From Hyphomicrobiales bacterium (GTDB taxonomy: Bacteria > Pseudomonadota > Alphaproteobacteria > Rhizobiales > SZUA-8): a stretch of 6,628 nt of DNA. The position numbers and the translations under genes were made by a program. Position 1 is the first letter of the stretch; each line of letters opens with the position of its first letter. A model generated the notes under the pieces. That model was not told the origin of the DNA. It searched no databases and worked only from the letters and a program-made list of their open reading frames with translations. Below are positions 6,582 through 6,628 of this stretch, one piece after another. The stretch is from assembly GCA_003232175.1 (NCBI GenBank), contig QILX01000168.1, forward strand, positions 1 to 6,628, read 5' to 3'.

Positions 6582-6628
6582 TTCCCCACCGGCAGGGACG
6601 TGATATTCTCTACCTCCCCGGCTTTTTT
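6428..6628. other. Repeat-rich, possibly RNA-encoding segment upstream of the abi gene
   Basis: About 200 bases with an unusual density of complementary blocks. GCCGGGG (6503-6509) matches CCCCGGC (6616-6622), which directly precedes T6 on the plus strand. TCCCC/GGGG-type blocks pair between 6541-6546 and 6584-6588. A CCGG/CCGG hairpin with inner GGA/TCC (6589-6621) also precedes the T6. Abi/AbiF-type genes are known to occur next to a conserved structured RNA (the abiF RNA motif), so an RNA partner is a reasonable guess. I cannot match the consensus by eye, and the strand is undecided. No tRNA or CRISPR pattern fits. Confidence 0.35.
6473..6518 (+). terminator. Long GC-rich hairpin followed by a T-run (terminator-like or part of a structured RNA)
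   Basis: CCCCGG (6473-6478) pairs with CCGGGG (6504-6509). Inside are CCG/CGG (6481-6483 with 6501-6503) and TGCC/GGCA (6488-6491 with 6495-6498) around a TCT loop. On the plus strand TAAATTTTT follows. No plus-strand gene is present just upstream, so if it is a terminator it must end a short unrecognised RNA. It may equally be a domain of an RNA read from the minus strand. Confidence 0.35.

Noticed and set aside
6420..6628. CRISPR array or tRNA at the right end
   Set aside because: No regular repeat-spacer pattern, no cloverleaf and no CCA end. The repeats are inverted and irregular.

Overview
The window looks like chromosomal DNA of an alphaproteobacterium, possibly of a Rhodospirillales-like lineage. 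The evidence is high GC with G/C-rich third codon positions, a ChoXWV choline importer whose residues match the Sinorhizobium ChoX numbering, and strong purine-rich Shine-Dalgarno sites. The exact taxon cannot be read from the sequence.

Layout from left to right. (1) 37-979, minus: a periplasmic glycine betaine/proline-type substrate-binding protein, interrupted by one frameshift. (2) 1177-1974, plus: a DeoR-family repressor, divergent from (1). (3) 2040-2705, minus: a FucA-like class II aldolase, convergent with the repressor, with a rho-independent terminator between them. (4) 2706-2852: a divergent control region carrying a 24-bp near-perfect inverted repeat. (5) 2853-5732, plus: choX-choW-choV, a complete choline ABC importer operon. 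There is a stable hairpin between choX and choW and an ATGA overlap between choW and choV. choV carries two single-step frameshifts, and choW seems to lack about five residues of a conserved loop. (6) 5742-5774: a terminator between two convergent genes. (7) 5768-6427, minus: a 219-residue Abi-family protein with a HEPN ribonuclease motif. It is visibly AT-richer than the rest and probably acquired horizontally. (8) 6428-6628: a stretch upstream of the abi gene that is rich in inverted repeats. It also holds a 53-codon reading frame, below the usual length cut-off, whose stop overlaps the abi start.

Functionally, parts 1 to 5 form an osmolyte or quaternary-amine uptake and carbon-catabolism neighbourhood. 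ChoX binds choline in the periplasm, ChoW is the channel and ChoV the ATPase. The second binding protein would widen the substrate range if its gene is intact in the real genome. The DeoR regulator is the only transcription factor visible, and it may control the aldolase, the importer, or both through the inverted repeat.

The most interesting part is the right end. An Abi/HEPN toxin-like gene is preceded by a structured, apparently non-chromosomal-style segment. This arrangement recalls AbiF-type toxins that have a structured RNA next to them. The association here is a hypothesis drawn from sequence architecture and not a demonstrated system.
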